A stretch of DNA of 64,000 nt from Thermohalobaculum sp963822985 (GTDB taxonomy: Bacteria; Pseudomonadota; Alphaproteobacteria; Rhodobacterales; Rhodobacteraceae), in assembly GCA_963822985.1 (NCBI GenBank), contig CAWGJU010000017.1:124001-188000 (forward strand), in the 5' to 3' direction. The notes beneath the pieces were generated by a model. The model saw only the letters and a list, made by a program, of their open reading frames with translations, was not told the DNA's origin and ran no database searches. This document shows positions 1 to 8,388 of the stretch, piece by piece (the stretch's first letter is position 1; each line of letters opens with the position of its first letter). The position numbers and the translations under genes were made by a program.

Positions 1-2212
1 TGTTGATCTGGATCCCGTACTTGTCCATCAGGATCTGGGTCTTGAACGTGTCGCCGTCCCAGCCGGTGCCGCCGACGGCCAGCGTCACCCGGGTCGGGTC
101 GAGCACGAACTCGTCCTGGCTCCAGGCCTCCCAGACGTCCGACCAGCCCTGCTCGGCATCGAAATAGCTGTTGATGCCGCTCTGCCGATACTCGGCCGGG
201 ATCATCTCGCCCGAGGTCAGAACGCGGAAATACTTCTGCAGCAGCGGATGCGTGCCGATCGCCTTGCGCATCGACATCGCCGCCTCGACCTGACGCTGGA
301 CGAACTCGAACCCTTCCAGCTCTACCTGCCGCCGGCCGACATCGAGCGAGGCGATGATCTGGTAGTTCGGGCTGGTCGAGGTGTGCGTCATATAGGCTTC
401 GTGGAAGGCCTGCTCGACCTCGCCTTTGAAGTCCTGGTCGTAGACGTGGATCATGCTGCCCTGGCGCAGCGCCGTCAGCGTCTTGTGCGTCGACTGGCAG
501 GCATAGACGCGCACCCGCGCGGTCGGCGGCGGGATCAGCCGCGTCTTCAGCAGCGTCGCGTCGTCGGCCAGCTCCAGCGCCTTCTGCTGCTTTTCCCACG
601 CCGCGCGATGCTCGGGCGTCCGCAGCTTGGCGCGCATCTCGTTGGCCGTGTTCATCGCGGTGCGGTAGCGATAGGTCGGGTTGAACCGCGCGAAGGCGAA
701 CCAGGCCTCGTCCCAGAGAAAGACGAGGTCCGGCTTGATCGCCAGGCATTCCTCCATCACGCGCTCGACGTTGTAGACCACACCGTCGAAGGTGCAGTTC
801 GTCAGCAGCAGCATGCGCACGCGGTCGAGCTTGCCGGCGGCCTTGAGCGCCAGCAGCTTGTGCTTGATCTCGCGCATCGGCACGGCGCCGTACATCGAGA
901 ACTCGTCGAGCGGATAGCTGTCGAGATAGACCACCTCGGCGCCGGCCAGCACCATCCCGTAATGATGCGATTTGTGGCAGTCGTGGTCGATCAGGACGAT
1001 GTCGCCGGGGCGCACCAGCGCCTGCACGACGATCTTGTTGCAGGTCGAGGTGCCGTTCGTCGAAAAATAGGTCTGCTTGGCGCCGAAGGCGCGCGCCGCC
1101 AGCTCCTGCGCCTCCTTGATCGGCCCGTGCGGCTCGAGGAGCGAATCGAGCCCGCCGCTGGTCGCCGACGTTTCGGCCAGGAAGATGTTGGAGCCGTAGA
1201 AGGCGCCCATGTCCTGAATCCAGTGCGAGCGAGTGATCGACTTGCCGCGGCTGATCGGCATGGCGTGGAAGACGCCCGTCGGCTGCTTGGAGTATTCCTT
1301 CAGCGCCGAGAAGAAGGGCGTCTTATAGCGCGCGTTGACGCCGCGCAGCACGTTCAGGTGCAGCTCGAGAAAATCCTCCTGATTGTAGAAGACGCGCCGG
1401 CACTGGCCGAGGTCGCGCCCGGCGATCTCCTCGACCGAGCGATCGGTGATGAGGTAGGCGTCGAGTTCGGGCCGCACCTTCGACATCAGCCGGCAAAGCT
1501 CGGGGCCGTAGTCGGATGGCTCGAGCGCGTCGACATGCTCGTTGCTGATGCGGTTCAGGTACTGCTTCAGGATCGGCAGGGTGTTGTGCGATTTCAGCGA
1601 CAGCCCTGGCCGTATGACGACCGCCTGGATGTTGTGGTTGAACAGGATGGCGATCAGCGCGTCCTCGACGCTCGACACCATCACGGGCTCGTAGACGCAC
1701 GCATCCTCCGGCCGGCGCATCCGCTGCAGGCTGTGCCGCAGCCAGCGCTCCTGCTGCTCGTTCAGCGTGTCGACGACCAAGACCTCGAAATAGGGCCGGG
1801 CCAGCGTGCGCGCCTCGATCGGCACGGTCGAGTCATCCTCGACCTCCTCATGATCCGCGGCATCGCGCGCCAGCGTGACCTGCCGGCGCCGATAGGCGCC
1901 CGAGGTCAGCGCCCTGACGACGCGGCGCACCGAGAACGCCAGATCGTCCAGGTTGCGGTGCTCGAGCTGCCGGCGAAGCTGGTCGAAGGCCCCGAGCCCC
2001 GGGAACGCCCAGTACATCTCGATCGGATAGAGCGCATCGAAAAGACCCTCGGCCTTGCGGATCTGCCGTCCGAGCCCGCGCCCGTCCGGCCCGATCGCGC
2101 ACAGCGCGTCCGTCACCTCGCGAAGCGCGCTCCACCGGTCAAAACGCAGCTGAACGGCGCTGTAGTAGTCGCCGATCGAATGCGCCGAGGCGCGGTCCCC
2201 GTTGTCTGGCAT
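1..2212 (-). CDS. Orn/Lys/Arg decarboxylase, PLP-dependent (3' end outside window)
   Basis: Reading the minus strand from the ATG at 2212 gives 737 uninterrupted residues that run off the window at base 1. The family decarboxylates a basic amino acid (lysine, ornithine or arginine) to a polyamine or its precursor in the cytoplasm. An N-terminal receiver-like wing region precedes the large PLP fold; the Schiff-base lysine is K577 in STHKTL, followed by the family's LRQGSMIH. Other conserved stretches are THTSTSPNYQ and, earlier, the SATSGGLDS and TNGTSTCNK segments of the cofactor site. A strong GGAGGGGAGG ribosome site precedes the ATG. Substrate cannot be told from what is visible. The neighbouring amidase (2273-3235) and a putrescine transporter 35 kb away make a polyamine role reasonable. 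Confidence 0.9.
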   Translation of the reverse strand, partial: MPDNGDRASAHSIGDYYSAVQLRFDRWSALREVTDALCAIGPDGRGLGRQIRKAEGLFDALYPIEMYWAFPGLGAFDQLRRQLEHRNLDDLAFSVRRVVRALTSGAYRRRQVTLARDAADHEEVEDDSTVPIEARTLARPYFEVLVVDTLNEQQERWLRHSLQRMRRPEDACVYEPVMVSSVEDALIAILFNHNIQAVVIRPGLSLKSHNTLPILKQYLNRISNEHVDALEPSDYGPELCRLMSKVRPELDAYLITDRSVEEIAGRDLGQCRRVFYNQEDFLELHLNVLRGVNARYKTPFFSALKEYSKQPTGVFHAMPISRGKSITRSHWIQDMGAFYGSNIFLAETSATSGGLDSLLEPHGPIKEAQELAARAFGAKQTYFSTNGTSTCNKIVVQALVRPGDIVLIDHDCHKSHHYGMVLAGAEVVYLDSYPLDEFSMYGAVPMREIKHKLLALKAAGKLDRVRMLLLTNCTFDGVVYNVERVMEECLAIKPDLVFLWDEAWFAFARFNPTYRYRTAMNTANEMRAKLRTPEHRAAWEKQQKALELADDATLLKTRLIPPPTARVRVYACQSTHKTLTALRQGSMIHVYDQDFKGEVEQAFHEAYMTHTSTSPNYQIIASLDVGRRQVELEGFEFVQRQVEAAMSMRKAIGTHPLLQKYFRVLTSGEMIPAEYRQSGINSYFDAEQGWSDVWEAWSQDEFVLDPTRVTLAVGGTGWDGDTFKTQILMDKYGIQIN

Positions 2213-2272
2213 TCCTCCCCTCCAGTCAGCCGGCGACGCGCATCCGCGCACCGCTCCTGCGCGATGCGCCCA

Positions 2273-3235
2273 TCACCCGGATGCAATCTGCCGAATGTTC
2301 GGCGCGTGCTGCAGCGCCGGTTCGCCATCGCTTGCCTGCAGCGCGGCGCGCGGATCCGCGGCCCCGAGCCCAGCCTTCGATCCCTGCCCCGGCATCGTCA
2401 ACGGCCCGAGGCTCTGCAGATAACCATCCGCCCCCGAGGCCCGGTCATAGACAGAGAAGTCGACCGGGCGATCGCGAAAGCTCTTCAGCACCTGTCCCAA
2501 TCCCCTGATCCCGGTCTCGCGCTGGCGGCGCACGAGGTCGAGATCGATCTCCATCGGGAACATGTCTTCCTGGCCCGCCGACTGGTGCAGGACGACGGCG
2601 GACGGATCGACCACGCAGGACCGCCCCACCCCGCCGGCCCCGAGGCCGTTCACGTCGAAAACATAGCACTGGAACTGCGCCGCCGTTGCCCGGGCGATGG
2701 CAAGCTCGGCATCACGATCCGTCGTTCCCGTCAGCACGGGGTGCAGCAAGACCTCGACCCCTTGGGCGGTCAGCTGGCGCGTCGTCTCGGGGAACCAGAT
2801 GTCATAGCAGATCGACAATCCGAACCGACCGACCTCGGGCACGTCGAAGACGCAGAACTCGCTCCCCGCCTCGATCTCGGCCTCGTAGGGCCGGAAGGGA
2901 AACATCTTGCGATAGTTGGCGACGATCGAGCCGTCGGGCGCGATCACGGTCGAGGTGTTGTAGGTCCGGCCGTCCGCCGTCTTCTCGAACATCGAGCCCG
3001 GAATCAACCAGATGTTGTGCCGTGCCGCGTCGGCGCGGAACTGGTCGATCGCCTCGTTCTGCAGCGGCTGGGCGAAGCGGGGTAGCGGCCCGTAGGGCGC
3101 GAGCTCGCTGAACAGCACCATCTGCGTCCAGGGAAAGCGCGCCATCAACACTTCGAGGCGGTGGCGCATGGCTTCGACATTGCTGTGCAGGGCCGCCACG
3201 TGCATCTGCACGCCGGCGATCGCGAAGGGGGTCAT
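2273..3235 (-). CDS. Carbon-nitrogen hydrolase (nitrilase superfamily amidase)
   Basis: A 320-residue cytosolic hydrolase of the nitrilase fold, which cleaves amide or nitrile C-N bonds through a Glu-Lys-Cys triad. All three residues are visible: E44 in SELAPYG, K110 in NYRKMFPFRP and C143 in SICYDIWFPE. The start chosen is the ATG at 3235 (MTPFAIAGVQ), preceded by GGAG; the frame is open for 16 more codons upstream but those look non-coding. It lies 60 bp upstream of the decarboxylase on the same strand, so the two may be co-transcribed. N-carbamoylputrescine amidase is one attractive role given that neighbour, but the sequence is not a clear match to that subgroup and the substrate is unknown. 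Confidence 0.85.
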   Translation of the reverse strand: MTPFAIAGVQMHVAALHSNVEAMRHRLEVLMARFPWTQMVLFSELAPYGPLPRFAQPLQNEAIDQFRADAARHNIWLIPGSMFEKTADGRTYNTSTVIAPDGSIVANYRKMFPFRPYEAEIEAGSEFCVFDVPEVGRFGLSICYDIWFPETTRQLTAQGVEVLLHPVLTGTTDRDAELAIARATAAQFQCYVFDVNGLGAGGVGRSCVVDPSAVVLHQSAGQEDMFPMEIDLDLVRRQRETGIRGLGQVLKSFRDRPVDFSVYDRASGADGYLQSLGPLTMPGQGSKAGLGAADPRAALQASDGEPALQHAPNIRQIASG

Positions 3236-3319
3236 CGGGGAGCTCCGAAACAGGCGAACAGCCCCGGGATATCTGGTCCGCACCGGGATTCTACAAGTCG
3301 CAAAGTCGGCTGACGCACG

Positions 3320-3751
3320 TCACCCCCTGACCACGAGCACCGAGTGATTGGCGTTGTGCACGATCTTGTCGGCGACCGAACCGACGAAAAGCGTTCGCAG
3401 CGAATCCGGCCGATGCGAGGAAAGGATGATCAGGTCGACGGCTAGCTTGTCCGCCCAGGCGATGATCTGCTCGGCGGCGTGACCGAGCGCGATGTGCGCC
3501 TGACACGCAACCTCGGCGGGAACGCTCTCGGCCTTCAGCTCAATCAGCCGGGCCTGCGCCTTTTCCAGCATCTCCTTCTCGAAGCTGTGCGGGAAGTGAT
3601 CGCCGACCAGGACCGAGCCGAAATCCGGCACGATGGCGAGCAGATGCAGCTCGGCCTGGCGGAGGCGCGCCTCGGCCAGCGCCTCTGGCAAGACCCGGCG
3701 CCAGGACTCCTCGTGCGCCAGATCGACCGGAACAAGGATCTTCTTGCTCAT
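3320..3751 (-). CDS. Universal stress protein (UspA family)
   Basis: A 143-residue single-domain Usp: MSKKILVPVDL at the N-terminus (first strand with the nucleotide-contacting Asp), a middle ILSSHRP segment, and the C-terminal GSVADKIVHNANHSVLVVRG. The usual ATP-loop signature G-x2-G-x9-G-S/T is only partly kept: the first two glycines are replaced in SHRPDSLRTLFVGS, so nucleotide binding may be altered. Its ATG overlaps the stop of the TRAP permease by 4 bases, so it is the last gene of the transporter operon. In Halomonas a Usp (TeaD) is encoded with, and acts on, a TRAP transporter; a similar regulatory role is inferred here. Confidence 0.85.
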   Translation of the reverse strand: MSKKILVPVDLAHEESWRRVLPEALAEARLRQAELHLLAIVPDFGSVLVGDHFPHSFEKEMLEKAQARLIELKAESVPAEVACQAHIALGHAAEQIIAWADKLAVDLIILSSHRPDSLRTLFVGSVADKIVHNANHSVLVVRG

Positions 3752-6618
3752 GCACGGCCCTCCCTCGCCGGTGCGTCATGCGCCGAACCCGCACGCGCCG
3801 AACCCGCACGAGCCGGGCCTGCATCCGCCGGGGCGGAGGACCGCCTCGGCGTCTCCTCGCCACCTGCGCGGCGGCGCTGCAAATAGTAGACCAGCGCCAG
3901 GATCAGCAGTGCCGGAATGTACATCAGGTACTTGTTCGGCTGATCTACCGGGCGAAGTACCTGCAGCACCTCCTGGTCCCAGTCGAAGCCCGCGCCGGCG
4001 GCAGGGCTGTCGAAGGCGACATCGTCGATGAACATCTTGCCGTCGCGCTCGGCAAGCGTCAGCCCCGCGGCAGTCAACCGCTCCTCCCCCGTCGGCTGGT
4101 CGCCGATCGGCAGAATGGCGACGAACGCGATCGGCGAGCCATACTGATCGAGCCCCGCGACGCGCAGACGCAGATCCTGGCCGGCTGGCGTGTTCATCGC
4201 GGCATCGACGATCTCGACAGGCGCCCGCTCGACGTAAGGCGGCGAAACCATATCCATCCAGAAGCCCGGCCGGAAGAAGGTGAACGCGACCAGCAAAAGC
4301 AGCGCGCCCTCCCAGATCCTGTTGCGGGTGATGAACCAGCCCTGTGTCGCGGCCGCGAACAACAGCATGGCGACAGTCGCGATCACGAAGATGAAGATGC
4401 CATGAAACCAGTCCACATCGATCAGCAGCAGATCGGTGTTGAAGATGAACAGGAACGGCAAGGCCGCCGTGCGCAGCGAGTAGAAGAACGCGACCACGCC
4501 CGTGCGGATCGGGTCGCCGCCGGAGACGGCCGCCGCGGCGAAGCTGGCAAGCCCGACCGGCGGCGTCACGTCCGCCATGATGCCGAAGTAGAAGACGAAG
4601 AGGTGGACGGCGATCAGCGGCACGATCAGGCCGTTCTGCTGGCCCAGCGTGACGATGACAGGCGCCAGAAGCGCCGAGACGACGATGTAGTTCGCCGTCG
4701 TCGGCAGCCCCATCCCGAGGATCAGGCTGAGGATGGCCGTCAGGAACAGTATGGCCAGCAAATTGCCCTGGCTCAGCACCTCGACGACCTCGGCCAGCGC
4801 CGAGCCGACGCCCGTCTGGCTGACCGCGCCGACGATGATGCCGGCCGTCGCGGTCGCGATGCCGATCCCGATCATGTTGCGGGCACCGGCGATCAGCCCG
4901 TCGATCAGGTCGCGGAAGCCGGCGACCGCCTGCGAGGCGAGCTCGCCGCCGCGCCCGGTCATCAGTGCCGCGAGCGGGCGTTGCGTCAGCAGGATGAAGA
5001 TCATATAGGCCGATGCCCAGAAGGCGGAGAGCCCGGGGCTGAGCCGGTCGACCATCAGCGCCCAGACGAGGACGACGACCGGCAGGATGAAGTGCAGGCC
5101 GGACTTCGCCGTGGGTCCGGGCAGCGGCAGCTTGGCACCGGGCTTGTCGAGGTCCGACATCTCCGGCGTCGGGTACCGCGTCGACAGCCAGAGCAGCGCC
5201 AGATAGGCGAGCGTCAGCAGCGCGAAGATGATGTAGCCGGCGGTCTCGGGGAATGTCGGCCTGATCCAGCCCATGCCGTAATAGACGGCAAAGCTGATCG
5301 CGCAGATCGCCACGATGCCAACCGCGATGCCCAAAAGGCGCTGGATGATCGGCTTCGGCGTGTAGGCGCGCTCCATGCCCATCATGCCGGCCTTCATCGC
5401 CTCGAGGTGGACGATGTAGACCAGCGCTATGTAGCTGATCGTCGCCGGCAGGAAGGCGTGCTTGACCACTTCGAAATACGGGATGCCGACATATTCGACC
5501 ATCAGGAAGGCGGCGGCGCCCATCACGGGCGGCATGATCTGGCCGTTGACCGACGAGGCGACCTCGACCGCGCCGGCCTTCTCGGCCGAGAAGCCGACCT
5601 TTTTCATCAGCGGGATTGTGAAGGTGCCCGTCGTGACGACGTTGGCGATCGACGAGCCCGAGATCAGGCCCGTCATCGCGGACGACACCACGGCGGCCTT
5701 CGCCGGCCCGCCGCGCATGTGCCCCATCAGGCTGAACGCGACCTGGATGAAGTAATTGCCGGCGCCTGCCTTGTCCAACAGCGAGCCGAACAGCACGAAC
5801 AGGAAGACGAACGAGGTCGAGACGCCCAGCGCGATGCCGAAGACGCCCTCGGTCGTGATCCAGTGATGGTTGACCACCTCGGCCAGCGAGTTGCCCTTGT
5901 GGGCGATGATTGCCGGCATCAGCGGCCCGAGGAAAGTGTAGACGAGGAAGAGCGACGCCACCACCATCAGCGCCGGCCCGAGCGACCGACGTGTGGCCTC
6001 GAGCAGCACCATCAGACCGATCACCGAGACGACGAAGTCCTGCAGGATCGGCGCGCCGATGCGCTCGGCGATGTCGTTGTAATAGACAAGGATATAGAGC
6101 GACGCGGCCGCACCGGCGATGCCGAGGCCCCATTCCCAGAACGGGACATGGTCCTTCGGCGACCCGGCCAGGACGGCAGCGATCACGGCGGCGCCGACGA
6201 GCGGAATCCACCAGACCGTCACGTCGGCGTCGGCACCATAAATGAAGAGGAAGCACAGCAGCGCCGGAATGCCGACGCCCAGCACGAGCTGCGTCGGCGT
6301 CCGGGCCGCCGGATAAGCCGCGAAGGCGAGGAACAGCGCGAAGGCCAGATGGATGGCGCGCGCATCCGTGTCGTTGAAGACGCCGAAGCCGAAGATGAAC
6401 GGCAGCGGCGACGCATACCAGAGCTGGAACAGCGACCAGGCGAGCGCGACCCCGAGGATCAGCTTGCCGGCAAAGCCGGCGGGGTTCCGCGCGCCCGTGT
6501 CGCTCGAGGCGACGAGCTCGTCGAGCTCGCTCTGACTGAGGCCGCCGCGGCCAGCCGCGGCCATCTCGACCTCTGCCGCCTGGAACTGGTCGTCACGGTC
6601 GGTTTTTCGGTCTGCCAT
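3748..6618 (-). CDS. TRAP transporter permease, DctQ-DctM (4TM/12TM) fusion
   Basis: A 956-residue integral inner-membrane protein. Residues of about 50-220 form the small DctQ-like helices, 230-740 the large DctM-like permease (motifs GSSIANVVTTGTFTIPLMK and GMGLPTTANYIV), and about 790-925 a soluble C-terminal region of the kind seen in fused TRAP permeases, closed by one more helix (YLMYIPALLILALVYYL). It imports a solute delivered by the TAXI protein encoded just upstream, driven by an ion gradient. The ATG at 6618 has a GGGAGG ribosome site. The extreme C-terminus is a low-complexity Ala/Arg/Gly tail encoded by 15-base tandem repeats. The substrate is not predictable; TAXI systems characterised so far handle dicarboxylates or amino acids. 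Confidence 0.93.
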   Translation of the reverse strand: MADRKTDRDDQFQAAEVEMAAAGRGGLSQSELDELVASSDTGARNPAGFAGKLILGVALAWSLFQLWYASPLPFIFGFGVFNDTDARAIHLAFALFLAFAAYPAARTPTQLVLGVGIPALLCFLFIYGADADVTVWWIPLVGAAVIAAVLAGSPKDHVPFWEWGLGIAGAAASLYILVYYNDIAERIGAPILQDFVVSVIGLMVLLEATRRSLGPALMVVASLFLVYTFLGPLMPAIIAHKGNSLAEVVNHHWITTEGVFGIALGVSTSFVFLFVLFGSLLDKAGAGNYFIQVAFSLMGHMRGGPAKAAVVSSAMTGLISGSSIANVVTTGTFTIPLMKKVGFSAEKAGAVEVASSVNGQIMPPVMGAAAFLMVEYVGIPYFEVVKHAFLPATISYIALVYIVHLEAMKAGMMGMERAYTPKPIIQRLLGIAVGIVAICAISFAVYYGMGWIRPTFPETAGYIIFALLTLAYLALLWLSTRYPTPEMSDLDKPGAKLPLPGPTAKSGLHFILPVVVLVWALMVDRLSPGLSAFWASAYMIFILLTQRPLAALMTGRGGELASQAVAGFRDLIDGLIAGARNMIGIGIATATAGIIVGAVSQTGVGSALAEVVEVLSQGNLLAILFLTAILSLILGMGLPTTANYIVVSALLAPVIVTLGQQNGLIVPLIAVHLFVFYFGIMADVTPPVGLASFAAAAVSGGDPIRTGVVAFFYSLRTAALPFLFIFNTDLLLIDVDWFHGIFIFVIATVAMLLFAAATQGWFITRNRIWEGALLLLVAFTFFRPGFWMDMVSPPYVERAPVEIVDAAMNTPAGQDLRLRVAGLDQYGSPIAFVAILPIGDQPTGEERLTAAGLTLAERDGKMFIDDVAFDSPAAGAGFDWDQEVLQVLRPVDQPNKYLMYIPALLILALVYYLQRRRAGGEETPRRSSAPADAGPARAGSARAGSAHDAPAREGRA
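3781..3810. repeat. 15-bp tandem repeat in the permease tail
   Basis: Two exact copies of CGCCGAACCCGCACG (3781-3795, 3796-3810) are followed by a decayed third copy. They encode a repeated A/S-A-R-A-G pattern at the permease C-terminus, next to the overlap with the usp gene. Such in-frame repeats often vary in copy number between strains. Confidence 0.75.
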
Positions 6619-6642
6619 CGCCGCCTCCCTCGCTGCCCCGAG

Positions 6643-6664
6643 GGCCGGCCCCGTGGGGCCGGCC
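6643..6664. promoter_or_regulatory. Perfect 10-bp hairpin between binding-protein and permease genes
   Basis: GGCCGGCCCC, a two-base GT loop, then GGGGCCGGCC. It sits in the 62-base gap between the TAXI stop (6681) and the permease ATG (6618). There is no T-run, so it is unlikely to be a full terminator. It is better explained as an mRNA-stabilising or attenuating hairpin that leaves more binding-protein than permease message. Confidence 0.65.
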
Positions 6665-6680
6665 CGGTCGCCTCAGGTGA

Positions 6681-7640
6681 TTACGACGCCGGCAACCAAC
6701 CCTGCTCCTTGTAGTACTGCTCGGCACCCGGATGCAGCGGCGCGCTCAGGCCCTGGCTGACCATGTCCTCGGGCGTCAGGTTCGAAAACGCCGGGTGCAG
6801 CCCCTTGAAGCGGTCGAAGTTGTCGAAGACCGACTTGACGACCTTGTAGACGGTGTCGTCCGGCACGTCGGCCGAGGTCACGAAGGTGGCCCGCACGCCG
6901 AACGTGTCCGTCGGGTCCGGATTGCCGGCATACATGCCGCCCGGGATCGTCGCCTTCGAGTAGTACGGGTTCTGCTCGACCAGCTGGTCGATCTCGGGCC
7001 CCGTGATCGAGATCAGCTTGGCGTCGCAGCTGGTTGTCGCCTCCTGGATCGAGCCGTTCGGGTGGCCGACGGTGAAGACGATGGCGTCCACCTTGTTGTC
7101 GCAGAGCGCCGCGGACTGCTCGGCGGACTTCAGCTCGGACGCGAGCGAAAAGTCGTTCATGGTCCAGCCCTTGGCGTCCAGGATGACCTGCATGGTCTCG
7201 CGCTGACCGGAGCCGGGATTGCCGACATTGACCCGCTTGCCCTTCAGGTCTTCGAAGCTGCTGATGCCGGAATCCGCCCGCGCCACCACCGTGACCGGCT
7301 CGGGATGCACCGAAAAGACCGCGCGTAGCTTGTCATAGGGCTTGCCCGACCAGGGATCCTCGCCGTTCAGCGCCTTGTACTGCATGTCGGACTGGGCGAC
7401 GCCCATGTCCTGGTCGCCCGCCTCGATCGCGTTGATGTTGGCGACCGAGCCGCCCGTCGAGGGCGCGGTGCACTTCAGGTCCGTGCCGCGGTTCACCAGT
7501 TTGCAGATCGACTGCCCGACGACGTAGTAGACGCCCGTCTGGCCGCCGGTGCCGATGGTGATGAAGTTCTCCTGCGCCGATACCGCAGAGGTCCCGACGG
7601 CCAGGGTGAACGCTGCCGTGATCAGGCCAACGTGTCTCAT
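6681..7640 (-). CDS. TAXI-family TRAP transporter solute-binding protein
   Basis: A 319-residue periplasmic receptor. Residues 1-22 are a signal peptide (positive start, hydrophobic core, SAVSA cleavage region). The mature protein begins with the TAXI hallmark ITIGTGGQTGVYYVVG and continues with VVARADSGISSFEDLKGKRVNVGNPGSG, both typical of the family. It binds the solute in the periplasm and hands it to the DctQM-fusion permease encoded 62 bases downstream. First gene of the operon SBP-permease-usp. The 175-base region between it and the MarR gene would hold the promoter; I see no convincing sigma-70 boxes there. Confidence 0.93.
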   Translation of the reverse strand: MRHVGLITAAFTLAVGTSAVSAQENFITIGTGGQTGVYYVVGQSICKLVNRGTDLKCTAPSTGGSVANINAIEAGDQDMGVAQSDMQYKALNGEDPWSGKPYDKLRAVFSVHPEPVTVVARADSGISSFEDLKGKRVNVGNPGSGQRETMQVILDAKGWTMNDFSLASELKSAEQSAALCDNKVDAIVFTVGHPNGSIQEATTSCDAKLISITGPEIDQLVEQNPYYSKATIPGGMYAGNPDPTDTFGVRATFVTSADVPDDTVYKVVKSVFDNFDRFKGLHPAFSNLTPEDMVSQGLSAPLHPGAEQYYKEQGWLPAS

Positions 7641-7815
7641 TGCATCTCTCCCGTTCTCATTCGTGGCGAGCTAATCATCCCGATTCGGAGCATGTCAACC
7701 GATCTGGAGGACCGGCACAGGCTCCCGCGAGCGGGACCCCGCGATCGCCATGCGCCACGCTTCTGGCACATGGCGAACCCTGTCTTTCGGAGGGCAGCAT
7801 CGGTGGCCCGACCCC

Positions 7816-8292
7816 TCACAGCGTCCCTCGCGCGGGCAGTTCGTCGACCTCCTCGAGGCCATGCGGCGCGGCGATGTCGGCGATCCGCCGGAACGACGCG
7901 AGCACATGCCGGCGACTTTCGGGGTCGAGCGCCAGGAACTCGCCCTCGAAGCGAGCGCCGAGCGGCGCCGGTGCGCGCGCCAGCATGTCGTCGCCCTTGC
8001 GCGTGATCCGCGTATGGACGATCCGCCGGTCCTTGGTCGACCGATAGCGTTCGATCAGGCCCTTCGCCTCCAGCTTGTCGAGGATGCCGACCACCGTCGC
8101 CGGGCTGACATCGGCCTCGTGCGAGATGGCTCGGCCGGTCACCTCGCCGAGATCGCGGACGCAAGCCAGCACGACGTGCTGCGGCAGCGTCAGATCCAGC
8201 TCGCGGTCGAGACGCCGCGAATGGATCTCGATGGCGCGGGCGATTCGCCGCATCGATTTGAACAGTGCGCGTAGCTCAACGTTCGGGCTCAA
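7816..8292 (-). CDS. MarR-family transcriptional regulator
   Basis: A 158-residue DNA-binding protein with the MarR winged helix: LPQHVVLACVRDL, then the recognition-helix region SHEADVSPATVVGILDKLEAKGLIER and the wing STKDRRIVHTRITRKG. The start is a TTG at 8292, picked because GGGAGA lies 7 bases upstream and no in-frame ATG occurs before residue 14. It is divergent from asnO with 96 bp between the starts, an AT-richer stretch holding short inverted repeats, so it may regulate the osmolyte operon, itself, or the TRAP operon downstream. That assignment is inference. Confidence 0.85.
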   Translation of the reverse strand: MSPNVELRALFKSMRRIARAIEIHSRRLDRELDLTLPQHVVLACVRDLGEVTGRAISHEADVSPATVVGILDKLEAKGLIERYRSTKDRRIVHTRITRKGDDMLARAPAPLGARFEGEFLALDPESRRHVLASFRRIADIAAPHGLEEVDELPARGTL

Positions 8293-8318
8293 GCATTTCT
8301 CCCGGTTGATCCCAAATC

Positions 8319-8352
8319 GTTAATCCCCTAACTGTTCGCTGTCAAATCGATT
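8319..8352. promoter_or_regulatory. Candidate operator in the marR-asnO divergent region
   Basis: Two short palindromes sit between the divergent starts: GTTA-N6-TAAC (8319-8332) and AATCGATT (8345-8352). The region is visibly less GC-rich than the flanking genes. MarR proteins bind short palindromes in such positions. No strong sigma-70 boxes stand out, so this is a positional guess. Confidence 0.35.
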
Positions 8353-8388
8353 GAGTTCTACGAAACGAAGAAGGGGGCCGGCGCGCAT

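Noticed and set aside
248..3085. 945-codon plus-strand open frame
   Set aside because: It is the antisense of the decarboxylase and amidase. The minus strand carries catalytic motifs and ribosome sites; this frame is Arg/His/Asp-rich with no domain, a GC-driven shadow.
3769..3835. Short direct repeats considered as CRISPR
   Set aside because: Units are 15 bases, contiguous and in frame with the permease tail; there are no spacers.
3778..6714. 978-codon plus-strand open frame
   Set aside because: Antisense to the TRAP permease; extreme Asp/Arg/Gln composition and no recognisable feature.
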